A DNA stretch of 64,000 nt from Microcystis panniformis FACHB-1757 (GTDB lineage Bacteria; Cyanobacteriota; Cyanobacteriia; Cyanobacteriales; Microcystaceae): the NCBI RefSeq assembly GCF_001264245.1, contig NZ_CP011339.1, positions 3,720,001-3,784,000 of the forward strand, read 5' to 3'. The notes under the pieces were generated by a model that was given only the letters and a program-made list of their open reading frames with translations, had not been told where the DNA came from and ran no database searches. The translations under genes were made by a program, and so were the position numbers. Shown one piece after another: positions 1-7,652 of this stretch. The number at the start of each line of letters is the position of its first letter. Position 1 is the stretch's first letter.

Positions 1-19
1 TCACTTCACTGAGAAAACT

Positions 20-59
20 CCCCACACCCCACACCCCACACCCCACACCCCACACCCCA
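20..59. repeat. Heptanucleotide tandem repeat (CCCCACA)n
   Basis: About five and a half head-to-tail copies of CCCCACA. Short tandemly repeated sequences of 7-9 bp are a known feature of cyanobacterial intergenic regions, and related arrays recur in this window near 1.8, 3.9, 19.1 and 32 kb. No coding signal is present. Confidence 0.9.
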
Positions 60-89
60 TCCCCTTTTTGATTTTTGACTTCAAGAAAT

Positions 90-248
90 ATGTGGATTAT
101 TAGCAAAAAAGTCGGGGTATTTACCCATTATTTAACCCCTACGGGGACATTTACCCCCAGCATCGACAAAGCCAGTAAATTTTCTGCTCGGGAAATGGCG
201 GATATTATGGCTAAAAAATACGGCGGAATAGTCGAGGCAATGAAATAA
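90..248 (+). CDS. Small hypothetical protein, 52 aa
   Basis: An open frame of 52 codons runs from ATG at 90 to TAA at 246-248, two bases before the photolyase-like gene. The product begins MWIISKKVGV and ends KYGGIVEAMK. The second half is rich in Lys, Ala and Met and looks helical; there is no signal peptide, membrane segment or cysteine motif. I recognise no family. The tight spacing suggests cotranscription with the downstream gene, but the frame is short and no strong Shine-Dalgarno sequence precedes it, so it could be the 3' remnant of a longer gene. Confidence 0.4.
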   Translation: MWIISKKVGVFTHYLTPTGTFTPSIDKASKFSAREMADIMAKKYGGIVEAMK

Positions 249-250
249 TT

Positions 251-1783
251 ATGACCATTGGCATTTGGATTTTAGGGGATCAATTATGGACAGGACAAGC
301 GGCCTTAGCTAATCATCAAGCCTATTCACAGGAAACGCCGGTTATTTTAATTGAATCCCACAATCATATTCGACAAAGACCCTATCATCAGCAAAAATTA
401 GTTTTAATCTGGTCGGCGATGCGTCATTTTGCCGAAGAATTAAAAACTTTAGGATGGTCTGTCACCTACGAAGTCGCTGAAGATTTTGAGCCGATTTTAT
501 CCGCTTGGATTAAGCAATTAGGCATTAAAGAATTACAAATCATGATGCCTAATGATTGCCCTTTTCTTAGATTAATTAAAAATCTCAATTTAGACTGTGC
601 TATAACCCTAATTGATAATAATCACTTTCTCTGGACAAGGACAGATTTTAATAATTGGGCTAAATCTCGTAAAAGACTATTACTAGAGGATTTCTATCGA
701 GAAAGTCGCAAAAAATGGCAGATTTTAATGGAGAATAATCAACCCATAGGAGGACAATGGAACTTTGATAAACAAAACCGCAAACCGCCCAAGGATGGAT
801 TAAAAACTGCTGCTCCTCTTTGGTTTGAACCCGATGAAATTACCCTTCAGGTTATCGCTGATGTGGAAGCTTTAGATATTCCTAAATATGGAAAAATCAA
901 ACCTTTTCGCTGGGCAGTAACCCGCAGACAAGCTTTACAGGTTTTGGAGCATTTTATTACTAATTGTCTGCCCAACTTTGGACCCTACCAAGATGCGATG
1001 ATAACGGGAGAAGAAACCCTCTGGCATTCCCTATTATCTCCCTATCTTAATCTAGGATTACTAACGCCGTTGGAAGTGATTCAAGGGGCAGCAATTGCCT
1101 ATAAAAAAGATAATTTAGCCCTAAATAGCATCGAAGGATTTATCCGTCAGGTGTTGGGATGGCGGGAATATATGCAGGGAATTTATCATTATCTGGGAGA
1201 AGATTACGCTAATCATAATTGGTTTGAGCATCAACAACCCTTACCGGCTTTCTTTTGGGATAGTAATCAAACCGAGATGAATTGCCTCAAACAAGTATTA
1301 TCACAGGTGGAAAATACTGGTTATGCCCATCATATTCAAAGATTAATGATTTTGAGCAATTTTGCCTTAATTTTTGGTTGCTCTCCCCAAGAGATTGAAA
1401 ACTGGTTTCATAGTGTTTTTATCGATGCCTACGATTGGGTAATGCAGACTAATGTACTGGGAATGGGACAATTTGCCGATGGGGGAATTCTCGCCTCCAA
1501 ACCCTACGCTTCCTCTGCCAACTATATTGATAAAATGAGTGATTATTGTCGGGGTTGTCTGTATAAAAAAAATGAACGAGTCGGGGAGTTTGCCTGTCCT
1601 TTTAACTTTCTTTACTGGGATTTTTTGGCACGACATCGAGAAAAATTAAAGTCCCAAGGTCGAGTTAATATGATTTTAGGTCATCTCGATCGAATGTCGG
1701 CAGCTGAACTTAATCAAATGCGCTCCCAGTCCAACCAATTAAGAGCTATCAGTAGTCAGGATTTAGGAGTCAGGAGGAGATAG
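251..1783 (+). CDS. Cryptochrome/photolyase-related protein of the Fe-S (PhrB/CryPro) class
   Basis: 510 aa. The N-terminal alpha/beta domain (WILGDQLW, residues 6-13) and C-terminal helical FAD-binding domain match the deoxyribodipyrimidine photolyase-related family. Members such as Agrobacterium PhrB repair (6-4) photoproducts or act as blue-light sensors and bind FAD plus a 4Fe-4S cluster. Cys345, Cys433, Cys436 and Cys449 have the same spacing as the four cluster ligands of PhrB, which supports an intact cluster. No signal peptide is present, so the protein should be cytoplasmic. The 3' end runs straight into an 8-bp tandem repeat array. Whether it repairs DNA or signals cannot be told from sequence alone. 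Confidence 0.9.
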   Translation: MTIGIWILGDQLWTGQAALANHQAYSQETPVILIESHNHIRQRPYHQQKLVLIWSAMRHFAEELKTLGWSVTYEVAEDFEPILSAWIKQLGIKELQIMMPNDCPFLRLIKNLNLDCAITLIDNNHFLWTRTDFNNWAKSRKRLLLEDFYRESRKKWQILMENNQPIGGQWNFDKQNRKPPKDGLKTAAPLWFEPDEITLQVIADVEALDIPKYGKIKPFRWAVTRRQALQVLEHFITNCLPNFGPYQDAMITGEETLWHSLLSPYLNLGLLTPLEVIQGAAIAYKKDNLALNSIEGFIRQVLGWREYMQGIYHYLGEDYANHNWFEHQQPLPAFFWDSNQTEMNCLKQVLSQVENTGYAHHIQRLMILSNFALIFGCSPQEIENWFHSVFIDAYDWVMQTNVLGMGQFADGGILASKPYASSANYIDKMSDYCRGCLYKKNERVGEFACPFNFLYWDFLARHREKLKSQGRVNMILGHLDRMSAAELNQMRSQSNQLRAISSQDLGVRRR

Positions 1784-1917
1784 GGTGATAGGGTTTTGGG
1801 GTGATAGGGTGATAGGGTGATAGGGTGATAGGGTGATAGGGTGATAGGGTTTTGGGGTGATAGGGTGATGAGACAACTTCCCCATCTCCCCACTTCCCCA
1901 CTTCCCCACTTCCCCAC
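1783..1917. repeat. Tandem repeats (GGGTGATA)n and (CCCCACTT)n
   Basis: Two neighbouring arrays. An 8-bp unit GGGTGATA, interrupted by GTTTTGG variants, runs from 1783 to about 1868. A second 8-bp unit CCCCACTT runs from about 1885 to 1917. They fill the gap between the photolyase-like gene and the SUI1 gene. The open frame that crosses them is an artefact of the repeat. Confidence 0.85.
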
Positions 1918-1945
1918 AACCAAAACCCACTATGATAATTGCTAT

Positions 1946-2287
1946 ATGAGTAAATCAAAGGAAAAAAAACGGATTGCCTATCAGGAATTTGGAGATAAAA
2001 GCAATTCTCAAGCTTTTGAGCGTTCCATTCCTGAATTACCCCCAAATCAGCAGAATTTGCGAGTACAAACCTCCCGATCTGGTCGGGCGGGAAAAACCGT
2101 TACCATAGTTACAGGTTTTCAATGCCAAACCGAAACTCTGACGAAATTATTAAAACAGTTAAAAACCGCTTGCGGAACGGGTGGTACAGTTAAAGAAAAT
2201 GCCATTGAGATCCAAGGAGATCATCGCCAAAAAATTCTACAAATTCTCATTGAATCGGGTTACAAAGCCAAAATTAGCGGAGGATAG
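1946..2287 (+). CDS. SUI1/YciH family translation initiation factor-like protein
   Basis: 113 aa when started at the ATG at 1946 (MSKSKEKKRI). The frame is open further upstream only through the tandem repeat array, so the longer version is rejected. The C-terminal half (GRAGKTVTIVTGFQC to the end, with TACGTGGTVKENAIEIQGDH) carries the SUI1/eIF1 fold signature found in bacterial YciH. Bacterial members bind the small ribosomal subunit and influence start-codon fidelity; the exact role in cyanobacteria is not settled. The gene is six bases upstream of the TspO gene and probably cotranscribed with it. Confidence 0.9.
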   Translation: MSKSKEKKRIAYQEFGDKSNSQAFERSIPELPPNQQNLRVQTSRSGRAGKTVTIVTGFQCQTETLTKLLKQLKTACGTGGTVKENAIEIQGDHRQKILQILIESGYKAKISGG

Positions 2288-2293
2288 CTAAAA

Positions 2294-2764
2294 ATGATGA
2301 TTCCCTCTTGGTTGCTTATCGGTGTCGTCGGATTTTTGGTAGCGTTAGCTGGGGGATTACTCAATTCTCGCGATGTGCGTTGGTTTGCGCGATTGCGTCG
2401 TCCCGATTGGTTAACCTTTGAAAGATTAATCCCTCTTATCTGGACAATTATCTATATTTGTGGGGCAATTTCTGCTTATTTAGTCTGGGAAGCTCAACCG
2501 GCTAATCGCTGGTTTTTGATGGCTTTTTATCTGTTGGTGGAATTGACTATTACTGCCTATACTCCCGTCACCTGTAAACTACGCAGTCTCAAAGCGGGAA
2601 CGATTATCGGAGGTACGGGTTTTTTCTTGGGTTGTCTTCTGGCACTATTGGTTTTCCCTGTTTCTTCTTGGGCGGCCATCCTACTCCTACCTTACCTGAT
2701 CTGGAGTCCGATCGGTACCTATGTGACTTGGGAAATGAGCCATCTCAATCCTCGGGATGTCTAG
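2294..2764 (+). CDS. tspO: TspO/MBR family tryptophan-rich sensory protein
   Basis: 156 aa with five predicted membrane helices and many Trp residues. The PDWLTFERLIPLIWTIIYI segment and the final helix LLPYLIWSPIGTYVTWEM match the TspO/peripheral benzodiazepine receptor family. Family members are membrane proteins that bind tetrapyrroles and are linked to stress and porphyrin traffic. The gene starts six bases after the SUI1 gene, so the two are likely one operon; a hairpin follows the stop codon. A tetrapyrrole role is plausible beside cobM but rests on family knowledge only. Confidence 0.85.
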   Translation: MMIPSWLLIGVVGFLVALAGGLLNSRDVRWFARLRRPDWLTFERLIPLIWTIIYICGAISAYLVWEAQPANRWFLMAFYLLVELTITAYTPVTCKLRSLKAGTIIGGTGFFLGCLLALLVFPVSSWAAILLLPYLIWSPIGTYVTWEMSHLNPRDV

Positions 2765-2773
2765 ACAGATAAA

Positions 2774-2804
2774 GTGGGATGGGTTAAAAATTAACACATC
2801 CCAC
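2774..2804. terminator. Hairpin between convergent genes
   Basis: GTGGGATG and CATCCCAC pair around an AT-rich loop that is itself partly self-complementary (GTTAA/TTAAC). It lies ten bases after the tspO stop and before the end of the minus-strand zinc-ribbon gene. It lacks a clear T run, so it may be a bidirectional attenuating hairpin rather than a classical terminator. Confidence 0.5.
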
Positions 2805-2835
2805 AGGTCTTATTGCCATCTACCAACTTAAAAAT

Positions 2836-2994
2836 CTAGACTGTTTTTTCCGCTCTAACTCGCTCTACCCTGCGAGGAATGGAGCAATCAAGGAAGTTAG
2901 GAACCTCCTGACGACAGTGAGGACAATACCAGTAGGCACGACTAGCCACAAGGTGACGAAGGGTAATTCCCGAACATATAGGGCAGCTGTGCAT
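2836..2994 (-). CDS. Small zinc-ribbon protein, 52 aa
   Basis: Reading the minus strand from ATG at 2994 gives a 52-aa protein starting MHSCPICSGITLRHLVASRA. Two CxxC pairs are present: CPIC near residue 4 and CPHC near residue 24, separated by about 16 residues, as in a rubredoxin-like or transcription-factor zinc ribbon. The tail is basic (PRRVERVRAEK). Small zinc-ribbon proteins of this kind are common in cyanobacteria and are usually uncharacterised. Function is unknown; nucleic-acid or protein binding is inferred only from the fold. The gene is too short for many ORF callers. Confidence 0.7.
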   Translation of the reverse strand: MHSCPICSGITLRHLVASRAYWYCPHCRQEVPNFLDCSIPRRVERVRAEKTV

Positions 2995-3129
2995 GGATTG
3001 TTAGACTAATTTTAAACGTTTTTAAAATTGCCCTACCTCCCACTGCCATTGTAAACAAAATCGCCGCTCTTTAAATCTAACTTTAGGTAGAAACCCAGTG
3101 TTTCTTTCGATAGATTTCCCAGAAAATAC

Positions 3130-3918
3130 CTAGGTACGAGGACGGAAAAGATGGGAATGTTGCGGGTGATAAAGTTGCGATCGAGTTCCTGTAATCTGGT
3201 TTAAAGCGGGACTAATAAGATAAAGGGTAGTTCTAGTTAGATTTTCCCGATGGGTTAGTTGGGCCATCTCTGATAGGGGGACAACCCAGATTTTTTCGTC
3301 GGGCCAACCGAGACGGAAACAAACGGCCACCTGTTGCTCTGGTGAGTAGTATCGTAGGAGTTTTTCCTGGGCTTTGTCAATGTGACGGGCGGCTAAATAT
3401 AGGCATAAACTGGCTTTATGAGCGGCTAAAGAGGCTAATTCTTCACTTTCTGGCATGGGAGAGGCTTTTCCTTCCACCCGGGTTAGAATAATTGTCTGGA
3501 CTAATTCCGGAATCGTTAATTCTAGGGCCAATTTAGCCGCTAATCCTTGAAAGGCACTAATTCCAGGGATTAGCTGAAAGGGTATATCTGCTGCTGTCAA
3601 AAGCTCAATTTGTTCTTGGATGGCACTATAGAGACTTAAATCCCCCGATTGCAGTCGCACCACCGCTAAACCCCGACGCACGCGATCGATCATTAAAGGG
3701 ATAATTTCTTCTAGGGTGATGCTACTGGTGGGAATTAACTCGGCATCTTGACGAGTATCCTCAAGAATCTGTTTGGGGACGAGGGAATCAGCAAAGACGA
3801 TAACATCGGCTTTTTGGAGAATTTTATCGGCTTTTACCGTCAATAATTCCGGATCTCCGGGTCCTGCACCAATAAAGTAAACGGCCGGGGAGAGCGCAGA
3901 GGAGTCCATTAAAGTCAT
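3130..3918 (-). CDS. cobM: Precorrin-4 C(11)-methyltransferase
   Basis: 262 aa. The N-terminal VYFIGAGPGDPELLTVKA motif is the SAM-binding start of the uroporphyrin/cobalamin methyltransferase superfamily. The following ADVIVFADSLVP and QSGDLSLYSA segments are typical of CobM/CbiF, which methylates C-11 of the corrin ring in cobalamin (or pseudocobalamin) synthesis. The length is normal and the enzyme is cytoplasmic. It is a lone cobalamin gene here, as is usual in cyanobacteria where the pathway is scattered. No cobalamin riboswitch is visible upstream; the 5' region is a tandem repeat array. A second Met at residue 4 is an alternative start. Confidence 0.92.
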   Translation of the reverse strand: MTLMDSSALSPAVYFIGAGPGDPELLTVKADKILQKADVIVFADSLVPKQILEDTRQDAELIPTSSITLEEIIPLMIDRVRRGLAVVRLQSGDLSLYSAIQEQIELLTAADIPFQLIPGISAFQGLAAKLALELTIPELVQTIILTRVEGKASPMPESEELASLAAHKASLCLYLAARHIDKAQEKLLRYYSPEQQVAVCFRLGWPDEKIWVVPLSEMAQLTHRENLTRTTLYLISPALNQITGTRSQLYHPQHSHLFRPRT

Positions 3919-3937
3919 ACTAAATCCTGTTTACAAG

Positions 3938-4026
3938 GGGTGTGGGGAAGTGGGGAAGTGGGGAAGTGGGGAAGTGGGGAAATTTCAACTAAAACCCCAA
4001 AACCCTAAAACCCCAAAACCCAACCC
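3938..4026. repeat. Tandem repeats (GTGGGGAA)n and (AACCCCAAA)n
   Basis: An 8-bp GTGGGGAA array is followed by a degenerate 8-9 bp array of ACCCCAAA/ACCCTAAA. Together they occupy most of the divergent intergenic region between cobM and dnaB, leaving little room for ordinary promoters. Confidence 0.85.
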
Positions 4027-4064
4027 CGATCATTAACCTGAACATTTGTATTTAATTAGGGTCA

Positions 4065-5861
4065 ATGACTATAATTAATGATAAAGCACAGTCAGCATTG
4101 ACAATGATTAGCGATCAATCCCTCCCCCCCCAAAATATTGAAGCGGAAGAATCTATCTTAGGTGGTATTTTACTAGATCCAAAAGCGTTAGGTAGAATCA
4201 GTGATTTTTTAATTCCAGAAGCTTTCTATGTGAAAACCCATCAAGATATTTATCGTGCGGCACTTGCTTTACAAGGGAAGGGAAAACCGACGGATTTAAT
4301 GACGGTTAGCAGTTGGTTACAGGATAATCATCTGCTGGAAGAAATCGGGGGAATGCCGCGATTGTTACAATTAATTGAGCGCACTGTCTCGGCTGCTAAC
4401 ATCGATCGCTATGCTGAATTAGTGATGGATAAATATATGCGTCGTCAGTTAATTTCCACCGGGGGAGAAATTATTGAGTTAGCCAGGGATACGACGCTAG
4501 AATTAGAAAATGTTTTCGATGAATCGGAACAAAAGATTTTTCGTCTCACCCAAAAACGACCCCAGGAGGGTTTAATTTTTCTGGGGGATACTTTAATCGA
4601 AACTTTTAACGAAATTGAGAAAATGCAGGAGACGACAACTCTACCCGGTATCGAAACTCAATTTTATGATCTCGATGCGATGACCAGTGGTTTACAACCC
4701 TCGGATTTAGTTATTATCGCCGGTAGGCCTTCCATGGGAAAAACTTCTTTTGCTCTTAATATTGCTTATAATATCGCTCAACAGAATTTACCTGTGGCGG
4801 TTTTTAGTTTGGAGATGTCTAAAGAACAATTAGCCCAACGTTTGTTATCGAATGAGGCTAAAATCGAAAGTAATCGGATTCGCTCGGGCCGTTTGGGACA
4901 AAATGATTTAGAGAAGGTTCTTGGGGGACTAGAAAAGTTATTAAATTTGCCCATATATATCGATGATAGTGCCAATTTAAGTGTAATTCAAATGCGTTCC
5001 CAAGTGCGGCGTTTACAGGCAGAAAAAAAGGGGCAAATGGGATTAGTTTTAATCGATTATCTGCAATTAATGGAAGGGGGAGGTGATAATCGTGTTCAGG
5101 AACTTTCTAAAATTACCCGCAGTCTTAAGGGTTTAGCGAGAGAAATTCATGCTCCGGTAATTGCTCTTTCTCAGTTAAGTCGCGCCGTGGAATCTCGCAA
5201 TAATAAAAGACCGATGATGTCCGATTTACGCGAGTCGGGATGTTTAGCGGGTGATAGTTTAGTTGAGTTAGCCGCTCCTCGTGCTAAAGTGCCAATTTGT
5301 CAGTTAGTTAATTGCTCTAATTTTACGGTTTTTGCTCTTAATGAGGAAACAATGAAATTAGAAAAAGCACTGGTAACTAAGGTCTTTTCCACAGGATTTA
5401 AGCCAGTTTTTCGATTAACAACTCGTTTAGGTCGCACGATTAGAGCTACAGCCAATCATAAATTTTTGACTGTCCACGGTTGGCAAAGATTAGATGAATT
5501 AAATATCGGTAATTATATCGCTTTACCTCGCTCTCTGAGTAATTCAGACCTAAGGTTTAATTGGGATGAAGTTATGGCAATTCAAGCGGATGGAGAGACA
5601 GAAGTGTATGATTTAACAGTAGATAAATTGCATAATTTTATTGCCAATAATATCATCGTCCATAATAGTATCGAACAGGATGCGGATTTAATTATGATGT
5701 TATACCGAGATGAATATTATAACCCCGATAGTCCCGATCGAGGTGTGGCCGAAGTAATTATTACTAAACACCGTAACGGTCCCACCGGCACAATTAAGCT
5801 ACTTTTTCAACCAGAATTTACCAAGTTTCTTAATCTTAAACAAAGTCGCTCTAATTATTAA
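4065..5861 (+). CDS. dnaB: Replicative DNA helicase DnaB containing a mini-intein
   Basis: 598 aa precursor. The N-terminal DnaB domain (IEAEESILGG) is followed by the RecA-like helicase domain with Walker A GRPSMGKT at residues 220-227 and LVLIDYLQLM as the Walker B region. After SDLRESG the host protein is interrupted at residue 393 by a 142-residue intein. The host sequence resumes at Ser535 (SIEQDADLIMMLYRDEYY). Removing the intein leaves a 456-residue DnaB of normal length. DnaB is the hexameric fork helicase, so splicing is essential for replication. The GT-C membrane protein gene starts one base after the stop and may be translationally coupled. Confidence 0.96.
   Translation: MTIINDKAQSALTMISDQSLPPQNIEAEESILGGILLDPKALGRISDFLIPEAFYVKTHQDIYRAALALQGKGKPTDLMTVSSWLQDNHLLEEIGGMPRLLQLIERTVSAANIDRYAELVMDKYMRRQLISTGGEIIELARDTTLELENVFDESEQKIFRLTQKRPQEGLIFLGDTLIETFNEIEKMQETTTLPGIETQFYDLDAMTSGLQPSDLVIIAGRPSMGKTSFALNIAYNIAQQNLPVAVFSLEMSKEQLAQRLLSNEAKIESNRIRSGRLGQNDLEKVLGGLEKLLNLPIYIDDSANLSVIQMRSQVRRLQAEKKGQMGLVLIDYLQLMEGGGDNRVQELSKITRSLKGLAREIHAPVIALSQLSRAVESRNNKRPMMSDLRESGCLAGDSLVELAAPRAKVPICQLVNCSNFTVFALNEETMKLEKALVTKVFSTGFKPVFRLTTRLGRTIRATANHKFLTVHGWQRLDELNIGNYIALPRSLSNSDLRFNWDEVMAIQADGETEVYDLTVDKLHNFIANNIIVHNSIEQDADLIMMLYRDEYYNPDSPDRGVAEVIITKHRNGPTGTIKLLFQPEFTKFLNLKQSRSNY
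5241..5666 (+). other. DnaB mini-intein, 142 aa
   Basis: In-frame protein intron inside dnaB. It begins with the catalytic Cys of CLAGDSLVEL (block A), has the TxxH motif in TANHKF (block B), and ends in IIVHN followed by Ser+1 of the extein. There is no LAGLIDADG or HNH segment between the splicing blocks, so it is a mini-intein without a homing endonuclease. It sits in the helicase core between ESG and SIEQDAD, a DnaB insertion site known from other cyanobacterial DnaB inteins. All the residues I would expect for cis-splicing are present. Confidence 0.92.
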
Positions 5862-5862
5862 A

Positions 5863-7440
5863 ATGCAAGCAACTATTAATTATAAAACTCCCAATTGGCT
5901 CTTAATACTTTTGGCAATTATCCTAACTCTCGGTGTGGTTTTTCGTTTTGCAAATATCGATCAAAAAATCTATTGGCATGATGAATCCTACACCACCATT
6001 AGAACCACTGGTTATCAAGCAAAGGAAATCGCTGATACTATCTTTCAAAACCGTCTTTTATCTACCACAGAATTAGGAAAATTTCAACAACTGAAACCAG
6101 AAAGTAATGTTTTTGACACAATAAAATCTCTCGCTAAAGAAGACCCTCAGCACCCACCTTTATACTTTATTATCTCTCGCTATTGGGAAAAAATATTCGG
6201 TTTTTCTCCCGTTTCTTCCCGCAGTTTAGCGATTGTTTTTAGTCTTCTCTCTCTGCCATTTATTTACTATCTATCCCTAGAAATATTTACATCAAAGTTA
6301 ACGGCAATTCTAGCAGTAATTTTATTAGCACTCTCTCCAGTTGATATAATATTTGCTCAAATGTCCCGTCAGTATAGTCTTTTAGTTTTGTTAACTATAA
6401 TTAGTCAATTAATGCTGTTAAAATGCCTCAAAAAAAGAACTCTTGTTAATTGGTCTTTATACACCTTCTCTAATACTCTCGGACTCTACACCCATCTCTT
6501 TTTTATTCTTAACTTATTTGCTCAAGCAACCTTGATAATTTGGTATCTTGTTATGAAACCAGAGCGAAAAAATAACTTGATATTTTTCCTGTTATCTGGG
6601 TTAACAATGATAATTTTATATATACCCTGGTTACAGGTTTTTTTAACTAACTCTCAAAGGGCCTTTAATTCCACCAGTTGGGCTGCCGTTAACTATCTCG
6701 ATTGGGGATTGTTCGGTAAATTATGGCTCTTAACTTTTACTTGTCCATTTAGCGATAGCGATTTTGGTTTTAATAACATCTTCACCTATATATATAGACT
6801 GATTTTTTTAATCTTAATTATCTATGCTTTTTATCGAGTTTATCGCTACAATCACCCCATAGCTTTTACTTTTCTGATTACCTCAACCCTAGTACCTTTC
6901 CTAGCTTTAGTCATTCCCGATCTAATTTTGACCACCACTAGATCGACTGTCACCCGTTATCTAATTGCGACTTTTCCCACTATCTATATAACTGTAGCTT
7001 TTTTCTTGTCACAATTGCTTAATCAAGGCAAAATTTTAGGTAAAATTATCTTGACTTTTTTGTTAACTGCTAGTATAATATCGAACTTCAATAATGCTCT
7101 TTCCGAAACCAGTTGGGCAAAAGTTCCTAGTTATTGGAATGGCGAAGTTGCCAGAAAAATTAATGCTGTACCTAAGGCCATTGTTATCAGCGACGAAGGT
7201 AATGACTGGACTAACTTAGGTGATTTGCTTTCCCTTAATTATCGTCTTAATGCTGATGTACAATACTTCCTGACTACCACTAACCCCGATACCGATAAGT
7301 TAAAAGAAGTCCTAGAAATTCCCCAGGCCAACTTATTTCTTTTTCGTCCTTCCAATCGGTTATTACTGACCCTAGATCAATTCGATATTCGTCTTGATGA
7401 TTTCTATCCTCAAGGTCAATTGTGGCGAGGGAAGAAATAG
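5863..7440 (+). CDS. Membrane glycosyltransferase, GT-C fold (family 39-like)
   Basis: 525 aa with about ten hydrophobic segments. The first periplasmic loop carries WHDESYTT near residue 34, the acidic motif of GT-C transferases (ArnT/PMT-like) that use polyprenyl-phosphate sugars. A second DP motif (AKEDPQHPPLYFI) follows, as is usual in the family. Such enzymes transfer a sugar from a lipid carrier to a protein or glycan on the outer face of the plasma membrane. The acceptor is unknown. The gene begins one base after dnaB; this tight spacing with an unrelated gene is probably transcriptional convenience. Confidence 0.78.
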   Translation: MQATINYKTPNWLLILLAIILTLGVVFRFANIDQKIYWHDESYTTIRTTGYQAKEIADTIFQNRLLSTTELGKFQQLKPESNVFDTIKSLAKEDPQHPPLYFIISRYWEKIFGFSPVSSRSLAIVFSLLSLPFIYYLSLEIFTSKLTAILAVILLALSPVDIIFAQMSRQYSLLVLLTIISQLMLLKCLKKRTLVNWSLYTFSNTLGLYTHLFFILNLFAQATLIIWYLVMKPERKNNLIFFLLSGLTMIILYIPWLQVFLTNSQRAFNSTSWAAVNYLDWGLFGKLWLLTFTCPFSDSDFGFNNIFTYIYRLIFLILIIYAFYRVYRYNHPIAFTFLITSTLVPFLALVIPDLILTTTRSTVTRYLIATFPTIYITVAFFLSQLLNQGKILGKIILTFLLTASIISNFNNALSETSWAKVPSYWNGEVARKINAVPKAIVISDEGNDWTNLGDLLSLNYRLNADVQYFLTTTNPDTDKLKEVLEIPQANLFLFRPSNRLLLTLDQFDIRLDDFYPQGQLWRGKK

Positions 7441-7448
7441 GTAAATAT

Positions 7449-7572
7449 ATAAGTAGGTGGGTGGAATTAAATATAAAATGAACGTAGGTTGGGTTGAAGC
7501 ATGAAACCCAACGCCCGCATGGGTTACGCTACCGCTAACCCATCCTACAAATAATTGTGCCTACCTACTTAT
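7449..7572. repeat. MITE-like palindromic element (copy 1)
   Basis: About 124 bp with ends ATAAGTAGGT and ACCTACTTAT. The interior holds two hairpins: GTTGGGTT...AACCCAAC, then GGGTTACG with CGCTAACCC. A close inverted copy lies at 9162-9249 on the other side of the next gene. The core is seen again at 63318-63349, and a diverged relative at 61597-61716. Confidence 0.75.
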
Positions 7573-7652
7573 TTTGGGTCAATCTAGCCTCAAAGAGTTG
7601 AGCAAAGCTGGTATTATAACCAGTTAAAACCGTTAATCTTCACCTTAAAGAA

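Noticed and set aside
1770..2045. Minus-strand 91-aa frame rich in PYHPITLSPYHP
   Set aside because: Produced by the GGGTGATA tandem array, not a gene.
3919..4064. Cobalamin riboswitch upstream of cobM
   Set aside because: The region is almost wholly tandem repeats; no B12-box-like sequence seen.
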